Positions 51,051 through 60,366 of a DNA stretch of 64,000 nt are shown here, piece after piece. How positions within the stretch are numbered: the stretch's first letter is position 1; every line of letters begins with the position of its first letter. This DNA comes from Prolixibacter denitrificans (GTDB lineage: Bacteria > Bacteroidota > Bacteroidia > Bacteroidales > Prolixibacteraceae). A program made the translations under genes and the position numbers. The stretch spans positions 186,001-250,000 of the forward strand of contig NZ_PYGC01000006.1 in NCBI RefSeq assembly GCF_003014495.1, given 5' to 3'. The notes beneath the pieces are model-generated. The model searched no databases. It was not told where the DNA came from and was given only the letters and a program-made list of their open reading frames with translations.

Positions 51051-52301
51051 ATGAATGAGAAACTGAAACAAGCAGCTTTGTGTCTTATTTTTCTCCTTGC
51101 TTTTTACCTACCGGCTACAGGACAAAATGACGACCTGGCTTATCTCCTTTATCAGGGAAAAACAGAACAGGTGATTAACCGCTTACAGCCAAAGCTTGAG
51201 GCGGGAAAGTTGGCTCCGGAGTCATTGCTTTTGTTGGCGCAAGCCTACCAGAAAGAAAAGCGATATAGCGACGTTTTAGACGTTTTGAAGAAGGGACCGG
51301 AAACTGCTCAATCTTTATCGTTGCAGGCCGAAGCCTATAGTATGCTCGGAAATCTTCCGGCAGCGGTTACCGTTTACACAAAAATGCTCACGACCGATCC
51401 TGACAACAGCGAAGCTCAGGTGGATTTAGGAAAACTCTACCTGCAACTCGATCGTGATTTGGATGCATTATACATATTCAAAGATTTAGCGACCCGCGAT
51501 TCGACAAACTTTCTTTTTCGCCGGCTGTATGCATTAAGCTGTTACCGGACTGACCGGATTACGGATGCCGTTGACAACTATAAGTGGGTTATTGAGAAAA
51601 ATCCCGATGACCTGGCTTCCTTGTTGAATTTAGTCAATATTCTGCAACAGCATAAGTTTTATGGGCCTGCCATTGATTACATTGAGAGTGCGCTGGAACA
51701 TTTCCCGGATAATCTTCTTTTGAAGAAGAAAGCAGGAGAGGTGAATTTTTTGGCAAAGAATTACGAAAAAGCGGCAGACTACTACCAGGATGTTCTGCCT
51801 GCTGATTCTTCCTATATCGTGAAGAAATATTACGGGATCAGTTTGTTTTTTGAACGAAAAGAGGAGCTGGCGCTAAAGCTTCTTCAGTCGTGCTACAAAA
51901 AAGTTCAGACCGACGACATGGTTGCATTTTACATCGGTTTGTGTATGAAACGCAAGGCCGAATACAAGCAGAGCGCCCATTTCCTGGAAACAGCTATTCA
52001 ACTGGCTACGCCTAACTACCTGGCTGATTTTTATCATCATCTGGCCGATGTGTACGACCGCGACCGGCGTTTTCAGGATGCTATTGATGGTTATAAGAAG
52101 GCACTCGAATACGACTCAACGCGCACCCGGGTATTGTTCGACATGGCCACTACTTACGAGGAATTCAATAACAACAAAACCATTGCGTTAGGATATTACC
52201 AGGCATACCTCAAACGCATGGGCGACTCCGACAATCCCAATGTCGATTATGCTTTGAAGCGTATCCGGAGAATCAAAGAAGATCTTTTCATGGATCAGTA
52301 A
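51051..52301 (+). CDS. Exported TPR-repeat protein
   Basis: A 416-residue protein with signal peptide (ends TGQ, residue about 24) and about ten tetratricopeptide repeats (for example LLLLAQAYQKEKRYSDVLDVL, AEAYSMLGNLPAAVTVYTKML, DLGKLYLQLDRDLDALYIF). TPRs bind partner proteins, so it is probably a periplasmic scaffold; the partner is unknown. The start at 51051 is used instead of a TTG at 51012 that overlaps the terminator. Next comes a 145-base gap to a DUF1080 lipoprotein gene. It is not clearly linked to its neighbours. Confidence 0.82.
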   Translation: MNEKLKQAALCLIFLLAFYLPATGQNDDLAYLLYQGKTEQVINRLQPKLEAGKLAPESLLLLAQAYQKEKRYSDVLDVLKKGPETAQSLSLQAEAYSMLGNLPAAVTVYTKMLTTDPDNSEAQVDLGKLYLQLDRDLDALYIFKDLATRDSTNFLFRRLYALSCYRTDRITDAVDNYKWVIEKNPDDLASLLNLVNILQQHKFYGPAIDYIESALEHFPDNLLLKKKAGEVNFLAKNYEKAADYYQDVLPADSSYIVKKYYGISLFFERKEELALKLLQSCYKKVQTDDMVAFYIGLCMKRKAEYKQSAHFLETAIQLATPNYLADFYHHLADVYDRDRRFQDAIDGYKKALEYDSTRTRVLFDMATTYEEFNNNKTIALGYYQAYLKRMGDSDNPNVDYALKRIRRIKEDLFMDQ

Positions 52302-52446
52302 GAAAGGGCTTTTGAAAAGTATTTTTCAGCTGATAAAAAATTAGTAGCTTTCGAACAGCTGGCGGGGTGAAGGATTGGACAGACTCTTTCTTTCCCCCCG
52401 TTTTAGTACACAGCGAATGCACAAACTAATCAAACCTTTTATTTCT

Positions 52447-53271
52447 ATGAAAAAATCACTTGTTCTGATCGCCTTTGGTATCGGCCTGATCTTCGCCGGA
52501 TGCCAGTCAACTCAAAAGAAGCAAACAAAGACCGAAAACGTCGAGGTTGAGGAAACTACCTGTGCCGGTCAAGCCGGATGTGCGTCTGATTGCCTTTCGA
52601 AACACGAAACCGAAGCCTTGAATACACTAACCGAACAGGAAAAGGCAGACGGTTGGCAATTGCTCTTCGACGGAAAGACGCTGAATGGATGGAAAGGTTT
52701 CGCCGGCAACGATATTTCCCAGGGATGGGTGGTTCGTGATGGTAGCCTGATGTCGCTTGGAAAAGGCGGCGATATTGGCGGTGACATCATTACCGATAAG
52801 CAATACGAAAACTTCGAACTCAAGCTTGAATGGCGAATTTCTCACGGTGGCAATAGCGGTATTTTGTATGGTGTGATTGACGATCCAAAGTATGGCGCCG
52901 TGTATTATACCGGTCCCGAATACCAACTGCTCGATGATGTCGGTTTCCCGGAAAAAGTGGAAGAGTGGCAGCTGACCGGCGCTAATTACGGAATGTACAC
53001 GGCTGATAAATCGAAAAAGAAACTGCAGATGGTTGGGTGTCCTGCTTTCAATACGGCCCGTATTATCGTGAACGGCAATCATGTGGAGCAGTGGCTGAAT
53101 GGTGAGAAGGTGGTCGAGTTTGAGCGTTGGACCGATGATTGGAACAAACGCAAGAACGAAGGGAAATGGAAAGATTATCCGGATTACGGAATGGCGAAAG
53201 TCGGCCATATTTCTTTGCAGGATCACGGTAGTTACATCTGGTTCCGGAATATTAAAATCCGCGAACTTTAA
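52447..53271 (+). CDS. DUF1080 lipoprotein (3-keto-disaccharide hydrolase-like)
   Basis: A 274-residue lipoprotein; lipobox FAGC, lipid at Cys19. A linker with three more Cys (TCAGQAGCASDCLSKHE) follows, then the DUF1080 concanavalin-like sandwich at about 65-274: GWQLLFDGKTLNGWKGF, GDIITDKQYENFELKLEWRIS, and NSGILYGVIDD. DUF1080 enzymes hydrolyse 3-keto-sugars or bind glycans. A second DUF1080 gene starts 24 bases later, so the two act as a pair. The start at 52447 is chosen because it begins the signal; the frame runs on to 52375. Confidence 0.85.
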   Translation: MKKSLVLIAFGIGLIFAGCQSTQKKQTKTENVEVEETTCAGQAGCASDCLSKHETEALNTLTEQEKADGWQLLFDGKTLNGWKGFAGNDISQGWVVRDGSLMSLGKGGDIGGDIITDKQYENFELKLEWRISHGGNSGILYGVIDDPKYGAVYYTGPEYQLLDDVGFPEKVEEWQLTGANYGMYTADKSKKKLQMVGCPAFNTARIIVNGNHVEQWLNGEKVVEFERWTDDWNKRKNEGKWKDYPDYGMAKVGHISLQDHGSYIWFRNIKIREL

Positions 53272-53295
53272 TCTGCTAATCAAACTAAACGTAAG

Positions 53296-53898
53296 ATGAA
53301 AAAAATAGGAATACTATTGGCAGCGGTAGCGCTGTTCAGCGGATTTATGCTGCCTTCCAAAAGCATTTCTCTTTTCAACGGGAAAGACCTGACCGGATGG
53401 ACGGTTTACGGAACCGAAAAATGGTATGTCGATAGCGGCGAGCTGGTTTGCGAAAGCGGTCCCGATAAGGAATACGGTTACCTGGCCACGGATAAGCATT
53501 ACAAGAATTTCGATTTGACGCTTCAGTTTTTGCAGGAGAGCAACGGCAACAGCGGCGTTTTTTTCCGGTCGACCATTGAAGGAACCAAGATAACCGGCTG
53601 GCAGTGCGAAGTGGCTCCTCCGGGACACGATACAGGTGGAATATACGAATCCTACGGACGTGGATGGCTGGAGAAAATTCCGGATGAAAAGGAAGATATT
53701 CTGAAAATGGGAGAGTGGAACACGTTGCGTTTGCGCGTGGTTGGCCCAACAGTGGAAACCTGGCTCAACGGAAAGAAAATGGTGAAACTGACAGATGAAA
53801 AAATCGGGAAAGCCAACGGTTCCATTGCGTTGCAGATTCACGCCGGTGGCGGAATCAAAGTGCGTTGGAAAAATATCGAATTAAAAGAACTACCATAA
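53296..53898 (+). CDS. Second DUF1080 protein (3-keto-disaccharide hydrolase-like)
   Basis: A 200-residue exported protein with a signal peptide (ILLAAVALFSGFMLPSKS) and one DUF1080 domain spanning nearly the whole chain: ISLFNGKDLTGWTVYGTEKW, ATDKHYKNFDLTLQFLQ, NSGVFFRSTIEGTKITGWQC, ALQIHAGGGIKVRWKNI. It is a paralogue of the lipoprotein just before it, lacking lipidation, and the two may act on the same substrate, one fixed and one soluble. No oxidoreductase that would make 3-keto-sugars is seen nearby. Confidence 0.85.
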   Translation: MKKIGILLAAVALFSGFMLPSKSISLFNGKDLTGWTVYGTEKWYVDSGELVCESGPDKEYGYLATDKHYKNFDLTLQFLQESNGNSGVFFRSTIEGTKITGWQCEVAPPGHDTGGIYESYGRGWLEKIPDEKEDILKMGEWNTLRLRVVGPTVETWLNGKKMVKLTDEKIGKANGSIALQIHAGGGIKVRWKNIELKELP

Positions 53899-53901
53899 AA
53901 G

Positions 53902-53928
53902 AAAAGGGGCTGTTGAGGCCCCTTTCTT
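53902..53928 (+). terminator. Rho-independent terminator after the DUF1080 pair
   Basis: AAAGGGGC pairs with GCCCCTTT over eight bases around TGTTGAG, followed by CTT. The T-run is short. Confidence 0.7.
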
Positions 53929-53954
53929 ATTTTCTGGTTTCCCGGAAGGAAAAC

Positions 53955-54500
53955 TTATTTCAAATCGCGGGTACTTTCCATCAGGAATTTAACACTGTCC
54001 TGGCAGAAGCCGTGTTTTTCCCGTTCGATGAATTCATAAATGATGCCGGTAAAGGGCGTGGGTTTGGTGAAAACCTGTGTCAGGCCTTCGCAGCGGATGG
54101 GCTCATCGGTTGTAAATTCCATCAGCCCCTTCTCCTTGAACTCTTTCATCTTAGCTTCCACCGATTCCACCTGGTAGGCGATGTGGTGAACGCCGCCAAT
54201 TCCACCATTCTTCGAGGCTACCCACTCTTCAACCACCGAATGGTTTTGGCCGTCGGAAATGAAGATTTCGGGTGCCATATGGTATTCCAACCCATCACCT
54301 CCGGGAATATCCCAGGGGATGCCACTTTTCAATTTTTCGGGTGGCAGCAGCACCAGGCACTTGGCAGTCGAGCCATCGTCAAACTTAATTTCGAAACCGT
54401 CCGGTAATTCCGGATCGATTGTGTAACCGAATCCTTCCGTAAAGAATCGTGCTGTCTCAAAGCGGTCGCGAACGCGATAAGCAATGTGATCAATTCTCAT
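53955..54500 (-). CDS. VOC-superfamily (glyoxalase/dioxygenase fold) protein
   Basis: A 181-residue protein with two VOC beta-alpha-beta modules: IDHIAYRVRDRFETARFFTEGFGY and GGVHHIAYQVESVEAKMKEF. His at position 4 of the first, a Glu at YEFIEREKHG and the second His could bind a metal, as in methylmalonyl-CoA epimerase or 4-hydroxyphenylpyruvate dioxygenase-like enzymes. The substrate is unknown; the C-terminal half KPTPFTGIIYEFIER resembles HPPD-type motifs, but the protein is half that length. It is monocistronic and convergent with the DUF1080 pair. Confidence 0.75.
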   Translation of the reverse strand: MRIDHIAYRVRDRFETARFFTEGFGYTIDPELPDGFEIKFDDGSTAKCLVLLPPEKLKSGIPWDIPGGDGLEYHMAPEIFISDGQNHSVVEEWVASKNGGIGGVHHIAYQVESVEAKMKEFKEKGLMEFTTDEPIRCEGLTQVFTKPTPFTGIIYEFIEREKHGFCQDSVKFLMESTRDLK

Positions 54501-54601
54501 GATAATGCTCTTTTTGTTTGCAAGGAAGATACAAAATCTCCAACCCGCATAACAGGGGATTTGTCAGGTATAGTGGATTTTTTTATCCGAAATAAAACCT
54601 C

Positions 54602-55801
54602 TCAAAGAATCCGGTACCCAAGAATAAAAGACAGTTTGCTGTATTTGGTATCCCAGGACATAGAGCTACTTAAAATATCGCGGTTCCCATAATACCGAAA
54701 TTCAGAGCTGAATCGGTTGTGTCGCAAGCCTATGCCGACGATAAAGCTATTTCCCGAGAGGATCTTGTAAAGACGGTCTTTGTTGGTATACGTAATGGTG
54801 GAATTGAACGGAATATCGACAACCATGCCTCCCCGGAGGAAAAGAAACGACTTTTTGTTTAGTTGGAAGCTGTATTTTAAACCCATCGGTATTTCCAGCG
54901 ATTTGTATTCAGCATCTACATCTCTAGGCAGGTAGTAGGTTCTTTCAATTACTTCGTGACCTGAATAATGTTGATAGGTTGGTTCCATGAAAATACTCCA
55001 CTTATTATGATTAAATGGGAGGAGCATATTCAATTCCAGTCCAATCCGGTAATTGAATTTGCTTCCAAAGTCCACATCAATCAGGTTCGTCTCGCGGCTG
55101 TCAATTGACATGGTTGCCATCTCAATGCCAGGTGTAATCGTCAGGGAGAAAAGTTTTTTCTTTTTCGATTTGGTATAGTCGGTGTATGCCTTGTTGACAC
55201 ATTCATTGTAGTTCCGGAAATATTCAACGAGATCTTTCGCGTTATACCGGATGGTTTTGATGATATTGATGGAGGTTGAAGGGCACCTGACATTTTTCCA
55301 AAGCTGTGCTGTAAAATCTCTGTTCTTTAAGATTCCCTTGTCGCCTTTGATGTATTCCTTATAGATTAATTGCTCTATGGGGCTGTCTGATGTACTGTAG
55401 AAATAACGAATGAGATTGCTGTTCTCATAGTAGAAAAGTGATGCTTTCCCCTTGACCAGGATTTTTAAGAACACGGTATCGGTCTTTAATTCAGGTTCTC
55501 GTTTTCTGGATAATGTCGAAACATCGCTGGAGGAGTAATCGATATCGACGACAGCTCTTGTATAGGCTACCTTATTCTCAATTCCAAAAGCTTTGGTATT
55601 CTTTAAATCTGCGATTTTTGTTTCGCCACTTTCACCGACTCTAAACTTCACTTCTGTAGGGTTATTCTTCCAATCATTGTCTTTAATATAGCAGTTAATC
55701 CTTTGTCCATTGTTATTAATGAGATATCCCTTTTCGAATTTTGTTTGGCTGAAACTGGTTATTGAAATTGTGGTAAGCAAAAGGAAGATGATAGTTTTCA
55801 T
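54602..55801 (-). CDS. Exported protein with C-terminal outer-membrane barrel
   Basis: A 399-residue protein with signal peptide (IIFLLLTTISITSFSQ), an N-terminal soluble domain (about 20-190, FEKGYLINNNGQRINCYIKD) that is common in Bacteroidota proteins of unknown function, and a C-terminal beta-barrel (LTITPGIEMATMSIDS, GLELNMLLPFNHNKWSIFME, LKYSFQLNKKSFLFLRGGM, FILGYRIL). The role is not known. The codon use looks more A/T-rich than the flanking genes, which may mean later acquisition. It is monocistronic; the 284 bases to the right to the antiporter gene show no clear motif except the TAATTTTG box at 56067. Confidence 0.7.
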   Translation of the reverse strand: MKTIIFLLLTTISITSFSQTKFEKGYLINNNGQRINCYIKDNDWKNNPTEVKFRVGESGETKIADLKNTKAFGIENKVAYTRAVVDIDYSSSDVSTLSRKREPELKTDTVFLKILVKGKASLFYYENSNLIRYFYSTSDSPIEQLIYKEYIKGDKGILKNRDFTAQLWKNVRCPSTSINIIKTIRYNAKDLVEYFRNYNECVNKAYTDYTKSKKKKLFSLTITPGIEMATMSIDSRETNLIDVDFGSKFNYRIGLELNMLLPFNHNKWSIFMEPTYQHYSGHEVIERTYYLPRDVDAEYKSLEIPMGLKYSFQLNKKSFLFLRGGMVVDIPFNSTITYTNKDRLYKILSGNSFIVGIGLRHNRFSSEFRYYGNRDILSSSMSWDTKYSKLSFILGYRIL

Positions 55802-56066
55802 AGGTCGTAGTTTTACAGGGTGTGAGTTAGTTTTTATTGATGAATGAGTTAAAAATTGTCATTCGATGACGCACGGAGCTCGACTGGTTTAATGCGGAAA
55901 ATACGCAGGTTTCTGTTAGGTCGATAAGTATACTGTCTTAAAGCAAATAATTCGTGATATGCGTAACGGTTAAATTCTGGTTTATTGACTAAAATAAAAA
56001 TGATTTATGTCAAATTTTAGTCGTTGGTTTTCGTGCGTATAAATTTTCAAATCGGCATAATCATCT

Positions 56067-56074
56067 TAATTTTG
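56067..56074 (+). promoter_or_regulatory. Possible -7 promoter element for the antiporter gene
   Basis: TAATTTTG is an exact TAnnTTTG match only 12 bases before the ATG at 56086. It fits better if translation starts at the ATG at 56101, and no -33 TTG is seen. Confidence 0.35.
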
Positions 56075-56085
56075 ATGGTAGCCGA

Positions 56086-57315
56086 ATGAAATCTGAACCT
56101 ATGGATACCCTTCTGATTACCGGAATCATTTTATTAAGTGGTTATGTTTTCGGCCAGGTGTTTCACCGCATTGGCCTTCCCCGGGTAACCGGATACATTG
56201 TTGCCGGCATTGTGCTGAATCCAAGAATATTTTTCATCGTACCAGATGTTTTCCCGCTGCATGTCCGCCCGATAACCGACCTCTGTCTCGCTTTCATTAC
56301 GATGGAAGTGGGAACCTCATTGACCATGCCCAAACTGCGGCAATTGGGACGTTCCATTATTACCATCGCTTTTTCCGAATCGATTATGGCTTTTTTGTTG
56401 GTTGGGACGGTGCTGTATCTTTTCCTCTATCTCACCGGTTTCGATATGGGAGCAGCGTATTTATTACCGTTTAGTATGCTGGTTGCTTCACTGGCGGCAC
56501 CTACCGATCCAACCGCAACGTTGGCTGTAATGCACGAATACAAGGCCCGGGGAAAGGTGACCGATACCATTATGGGCGTTGCGGCGCTGGATGATGCCAT
56601 TTGTATCATCATCTATTCGGTTGCCATTAATATGACTTCTTCCATGTTGGGAGACACTTCGGCCAATTTGGGAACCGGATTACTGACATCGGTGAAAGAA
56701 ATTATTTTTAGTGTAGGAGTAGGTGTTGTATTTGGCTGGATCTTCAATTTCCTGGCGTATAGGCTAAAGATTGTCTCCGAAGGGGCCTACATCATTCTCA
56801 TCATTGGTGGCCTGGCATTTTGTTTTGGAACTGCCCGTACGCTGGAAATAGACGGATTGCTTTCGGCCATGGCACTGGGACTGATGGTTGCCAATTTCAA
56901 TCCGCATCGGCATATTATCAAGAAAGTAATGCAACGATACACCGAAGAGCTCATCTTTCTTTTCTTCTTCACCGTTAGTGGAATGTATCTCGAATTTTCG
57001 GTTGTATCCGGGGTTTTGTCACTGATTTTGTTGTTTGTTGTCAGCCGGGGTGTTGGGAAATTTACCGGCGTATACGTGGCATCACGCCTGACGCACCGGT
57101 CGGCAAATGTGCGCCGTTTCACCATCGGAGGTCTGATTCCGCAAGGAGGAATCGTAATCGGATTAGCGTTGGCAGTTCACGCTACCCCAGAATTTGAACC
57201 TTTTGCGAAAGCTCTGTTGGGGACGATTATGGGCGCAACCATTATCCATGAGATTGTCGGACCGTTGATTTCCCGCTTCTCGTTAAGAAAGGCAGGTGAA
57301 ACAAGACTTGTCTAA
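56086..57315 (+). CDS. Cation/proton antiporter (CPA family, NhaP-like)
   Basis: A 409-residue inner-membrane antiporter with about 12 transmembrane helices. The conserved discontinuous-helix motif ASLAAPTDPTATLAVM and the core acidic pair in GVAALDDAICIII (two Asp, as in CPA2-like electrogenic transporters) are present. It probably trades Na+ or K+ for protons in pH and salt balance. No C-terminal TrkA or UspA domain follows, so it is the short form. ATGs at 56086 and 56101 are both possible. The 185 bases to the next gene show no gene or hairpin. Confidence 0.85.
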   Translation: MKSEPMDTLLITGIILLSGYVFGQVFHRIGLPRVTGYIVAGIVLNPRIFFIVPDVFPLHVRPITDLCLAFITMEVGTSLTMPKLRQLGRSIITIAFSESIMAFLLVGTVLYLFLYLTGFDMGAAYLLPFSMLVASLAAPTDPTATLAVMHEYKARGKVTDTIMGVAALDDAICIIIYSVAINMTSSMLGDTSANLGTGLLTSVKEIIFSVGVGVVFGWIFNFLAYRLKIVSEGAYIILIIGGLAFCFGTARTLEIDGLLSAMALGLMVANFNPHRHIIKKVMQRYTEELIFLFFFTVSGMYLEFSVVSGVLSLILLFVVSRGVGKFTGVYVASRLTHRSANVRRFTIGGLIPQGGIVIGLALAVHATPEFEPFAKALLGTIMGATIIHEIVGPLISRFSLRKAGETRLV

Positions 57316-57500
57316 TAAGTATAAAGCGTTTTCTGACCGTTTGGTAATCTTTTGTATGTTGCGTAATAAAAAGAGTGGAAAAAGAATATATAATGGGCTG
57401 GCAACTTGGTTGGAAGCATTCCGGATTGTAAACGCCGACCGGAAAAGGGGACGCCCTTTGGAAAAAAAACTTATTTTTGCCCCATAAATGAGATATTCCT

Positions 57501-58799
57501 ATGGCCAACTTTACCAAAACAGAGTATTATCTTGAATCGTTGTGTTGCGGCACCCGGTTCAATGATGGTAACTGGGAATTGAGCTGTCCTGAGAACGAAA
57601 CTCCATCCCTGATTAGGGCAATATATGCGCAAAAACAATTACGTGTACGTGAAGAGCTTCCGGGCTTGTATAAATATGCCGACTGGTTGCCCATTAACCG
57701 GGTACTGGATGGCTCCGGGGCACCTGTGACGTACAAAAGCGAAGGATTTGCACGTGAGCTCGGATTGGAGAACCTCTATATCACCTTCAACGGTTACTGG
57801 CCGGAGAAAGGTGCAGTGATGAATACCGGCAGCTTCAAGGAGTGTGAGGCGTACTCAGTGTGCGCCCGGACCAATTACAACGAAGAGAAGACCATGGTTG
57901 TCGCTTCCGCTGGAAATACAGCCCGTGCGTTTGCCCGTGTTTGTTCGGAAAATAAAATCCCGTTGCTACTGTGTGTTCCTTCAGACAACCTGAAGGCGCT
58001 TTGGTTCAACGAACCGATTGACCCGTGTGTGAAGCTGATTGCTACCGAATCGGGAGGCGATTATTTCGATGCGATTCATCTGTCGAACATCGCCTGCGAA
58101 ATGGATATATTCTTCCCGGAAGGAGGTGCCAAGAATGTGGCCCGTCGTGATGGAATGGGAACAACAGTTCTTTCGGCCGTTACCACTATCGGGCAAATAC
58201 CGGATTACTATTTCCAGGCAGTGGGTAGTGGAACCGGAGCGATTGCTGCGTGGGAAGCCAACTTGCGTTTTATCGAAGACGGACGTTTTGGTTCGAACAA
58301 GATGAAGCTGATGGTTTCGCAGAATGCACCGTTTACCCCGATAAAAGATGCGTGGGAAGCAGGTTCGCGGAAAATGCTGCCGATGGACGATGCCGTTGCC
58401 CGGAAACAGGTAGAAGAGATTGATGCGAAAGTGTTGTCGAACCGGAAACCCCCGTACGGAATTTCAGGTGGCTTGTATGACGCTATGACTGACGCCGGAG
58501 GCGAAGTATTGGCGGTGACGAATGAAGAAGCTGATTTAGCCAGTACGTTATTCGAACTGAATGAAGGGATCGATCTGGAACCTGCCGCTGCTGTGGCTGC
58601 TGCTTCGCTGAAGCAGGCTGTCGAAGCCGGAAAGGTGGAGAAAGATGCTGTTATTATGCTGAATGTTACCGGTGGTGGTATCCAGAAATTCCAAAAGGAG
58701 AATAAAATTCAGTTTATGAAACCGGATTTGGTTTTCCCGGTTGACCCGGACCCAAGAATGGTGAAGGAACAACTTCAGGAACTGTTTTTGCAGGTTTGA
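57501..58799 (+). CDS. Cysteate synthase-like (threonine synthase-related) PLP enzyme
   Basis: A 432-residue PLP fold-type II enzyme. The PLP lysine is Lys113 in NTGSFKECEA, and ASAGNTARAFARV (phosphate loop) and AVGSGTGAIAAWEA (glycine loop) complete the site. Overall it matches threonine synthase relatives, but ends and the ECEA after the lysine (where threonine synthase has DRG or DR) fit the cysteate synthase group, which joins O-phosphoserine and sulfite. In Bacteroidota cysteate feeds sulfonolipid (capnine-type) synthesis. If so, the acyl-transferring alpha-oxoamine synthase partner would be elsewhere; the one at 43168 is a weak candidate. Threonine synthase itself is the main alternative. 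Confidence 0.7.
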   Translation: MANFTKTEYYLESLCCGTRFNDGNWELSCPENETPSLIRAIYAQKQLRVREELPGLYKYADWLPINRVLDGSGAPVTYKSEGFARELGLENLYITFNGYWPEKGAVMNTGSFKECEAYSVCARTNYNEEKTMVVASAGNTARAFARVCSENKIPLLLCVPSDNLKALWFNEPIDPCVKLIATESGGDYFDAIHLSNIACEMDIFFPEGGAKNVARRDGMGTTVLSAVTTIGQIPDYYFQAVGSGTGAIAAWEANLRFIEDGRFGSNKMKLMVSQNAPFTPIKDAWEAGSRKMLPMDDAVARKQVEEIDAKVLSNRKPPYGISGGLYDAMTDAGGEVLAVTNEEADLASTLFELNEGIDLEPAAAVAAASLKQAVEAGKVEKDAVIMLNVTGGGIQKFQKENKIQFMKPDLVFPVDPDPRMVKEQLQELFLQV

Positions 58800-58825
58800 A
58801 GAAAACATACTTAATATCGATATAG

Positions 58826-58853
58826 AGCCGTTGCCATCGCAGCGGCTTTTTTT
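58826..58853 (+). terminator. Rho-independent terminator after the cysteate synthase-like gene
   Basis: AGCCGTTGC pairs with GCAGCGGCT (one G-U pair), loop CATC, then seven T. Confidence 0.88.
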
Positions 58854-58930
58854 ATGGAAATTGAAACCTACCCATGTACGACCGGTAGCATCAAAGAGTT
58901 TTTCCGGCAACGCCGGATAGATATTCTTCA

Positions 58931-59155
58931 CCCCCAATCAATTTGGGGGCGGGGAGCTCCCCCCTTTCGAACAACCCCGAAGCAGGTTGAATTCATTAAT
59001 GCTTAGAAATCACATTTCACGAATCGAAATCTTCCTGTTAGCCCCCTCTGAGTGTGTTATTCTCCTATATTCAACTCCTTTCAGAGTTGCTTTATTTTTT
59101 GGGCTTAAATCCTCCGGTTTCGCCGGAGGTGATGAACATTTATCCCTAGCGGGAA
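58931..59155. repeat. Cluster of short intergenic hairpins (REP-like), non-coding
   Basis: Within 225 bases of the 466-base gap are CCCCCAA/TTGGGGG (58931-58949), GGGGAGCTCCCC (58951-58962), CAACTC/GAGTTG (59072-59089), CCTCCGG/CCGGAGG (59111-59129) and TCCC/GGGA (59143-59152). The stems are compact and GC-rich, while no ORF here looks real. The middle three look like the multi-hairpin intergenic elements often repeated across Bacteroidota genomes. Only one copy is in this window, so repetition could not be tested. Confidence 0.5.
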
Positions 59156-59265
59156 TCCCTCCATCACGACCAAAATACGTCCATCGAAGCCGAACAACAG
59201 AAACAACAGGAACAACAGGAACGATAGTAACCACAGTAACCTCAAGTCCAACCTGAAACCACGTG

Positions 59266-60114
59266 TCACGCGTTCAGTTCCTGCTGTGAGTTGTGGTGAA
59301 TCAGGTTTTGGTACGGGTACGGAATTTCGATGCCTTCCTGGTCGAAACGCTCTTTGACACTTTTCAGCATATCGCATTTCATCACAAAGGCTTTTCCGTT
59401 GTCTTCGGCCCACAGATAAGCACGCAATCGCACGTACCAGTTTCCCAACTCGATTACTCTGACTCGTACGACCGGTTCGCCGGCTTCTTTTTCCTCATCT
59501 GTCCGGTTGTCGAAAAGATTATCGTGTCTCATTGCCTCTTCCTGAATTAGGGCAATGGCTTCATCAATATTCGAATGGTAAGCAATGTCGAATTCCACCT
59601 GTGAGCAGATTTTGGCGTCGGCAATGCTCGAGTTGAGGATGGTTTCCGAGCTAATCACGGAATTGGGAATAATAACGCGCCGGTTCTCCGGATTCCGGAT
59701 AACGGTATGCCGCAACGTGATGTCTTCGACAGTGCCGTAGTAAGTGTCGCTGAGTTTGATAAAATCGCCAACACCAAACGGTCTGAAAATAACAATGAAA
59801 ACGCCACTCACGATATTGGAGAATGCCTGCTGCGATGCAAAACCCATGGCCGCCGCAAAAATACCGGCACCGGCCAGCATGGTACTTCCCAATGTGCGTA
59901 AACCGGGAATGATGAAGAAGATACCGATAACCGCCAGCAGAAAGATGAGGAAGCTAATTCCGTTCTTCAGGAAGTTATAGTTGGTCGGATCGAGTTGGAT
60001 GCGTTTGGCAGCCCGCTTAAACGAACGGGTGATCAGCATCCGGACAATCTTCGAAAACAATACAGCCCCCACCAGGATGGCCGCAGAGATCAGGAAGTAC
60101 TCAATGGGTTTCAT
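59266..60114 (-). CDS. Small-conductance mechanosensitive channel (MscS family)
   Basis: A 282-residue inner-membrane channel that opens on membrane tension to release solutes. It has three transmembrane segments, at about 3-20, 52-75 and 82-112, the last being the glycine/alanine-rich pore helix (TLGSTMLAGAGIFAAAMGFASQ), followed by the MscS beta-domain (FRPFGVGDFIKLSDTYYGTVEDI, then NRRVIIPNSVISSETI) and the C-terminal cytoplasmic region. Length is like E. coli MscS (286). ATG at 60114 is chosen; the frame is open to 60165. It is monocistronic and divergent from the META-domain gene. Confidence 0.9.
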   Translation of the reverse strand: MKPIEYFLISAAILVGAVLFSKIVRMLITRSFKRAAKRIQLDPTNYNFLKNGISFLIFLLAVIGIFFIIPGLRTLGSTMLAGAGIFAAAMGFASQQAFSNIVSGVFIVIFRPFGVGDFIKLSDTYYGTVEDITLRHTVIRNPENRRVIIPNSVISSETILNSSIADAKICSQVEFDIAYHSNIDEAIALIQEEAMRHDNLFDNRTDEEKEAGEPVVRVRVIELGNWYVRLRAYLWAEDNGKAFVMKCDMLKSVKERFDQEGIEIPYPYQNLIHHNSQQELNA

Positions 60115-60366
60115 ATCATTCTTATAATGGTCGCTAAAAATCCGGAAAATATCCCGATTCTGCAATACGGCGATATACTAACGGAGAAAAAAGCTCCAGG
60201 AGTAAAGTTATCCTCAGTAACGCAACCTGAAATGTCTCTCGTCTCTTGTCTGACCTCTTTCCTCTCTTTTAGTATGTTTCTTGCTCAAGAACAGAGAAAA
60301 AAGCACGCTTTATTTCGTAAATTGAATCGTGATAGACACAACAAACGCTAACAAAAAACATCCCGT

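Noticed and set aside
59194-59223. ACAACAGGA short tandem repeat
   Set aside because: Only about three imperfect copies over 27 bases; too few for a CRISPR or variable repeat array.
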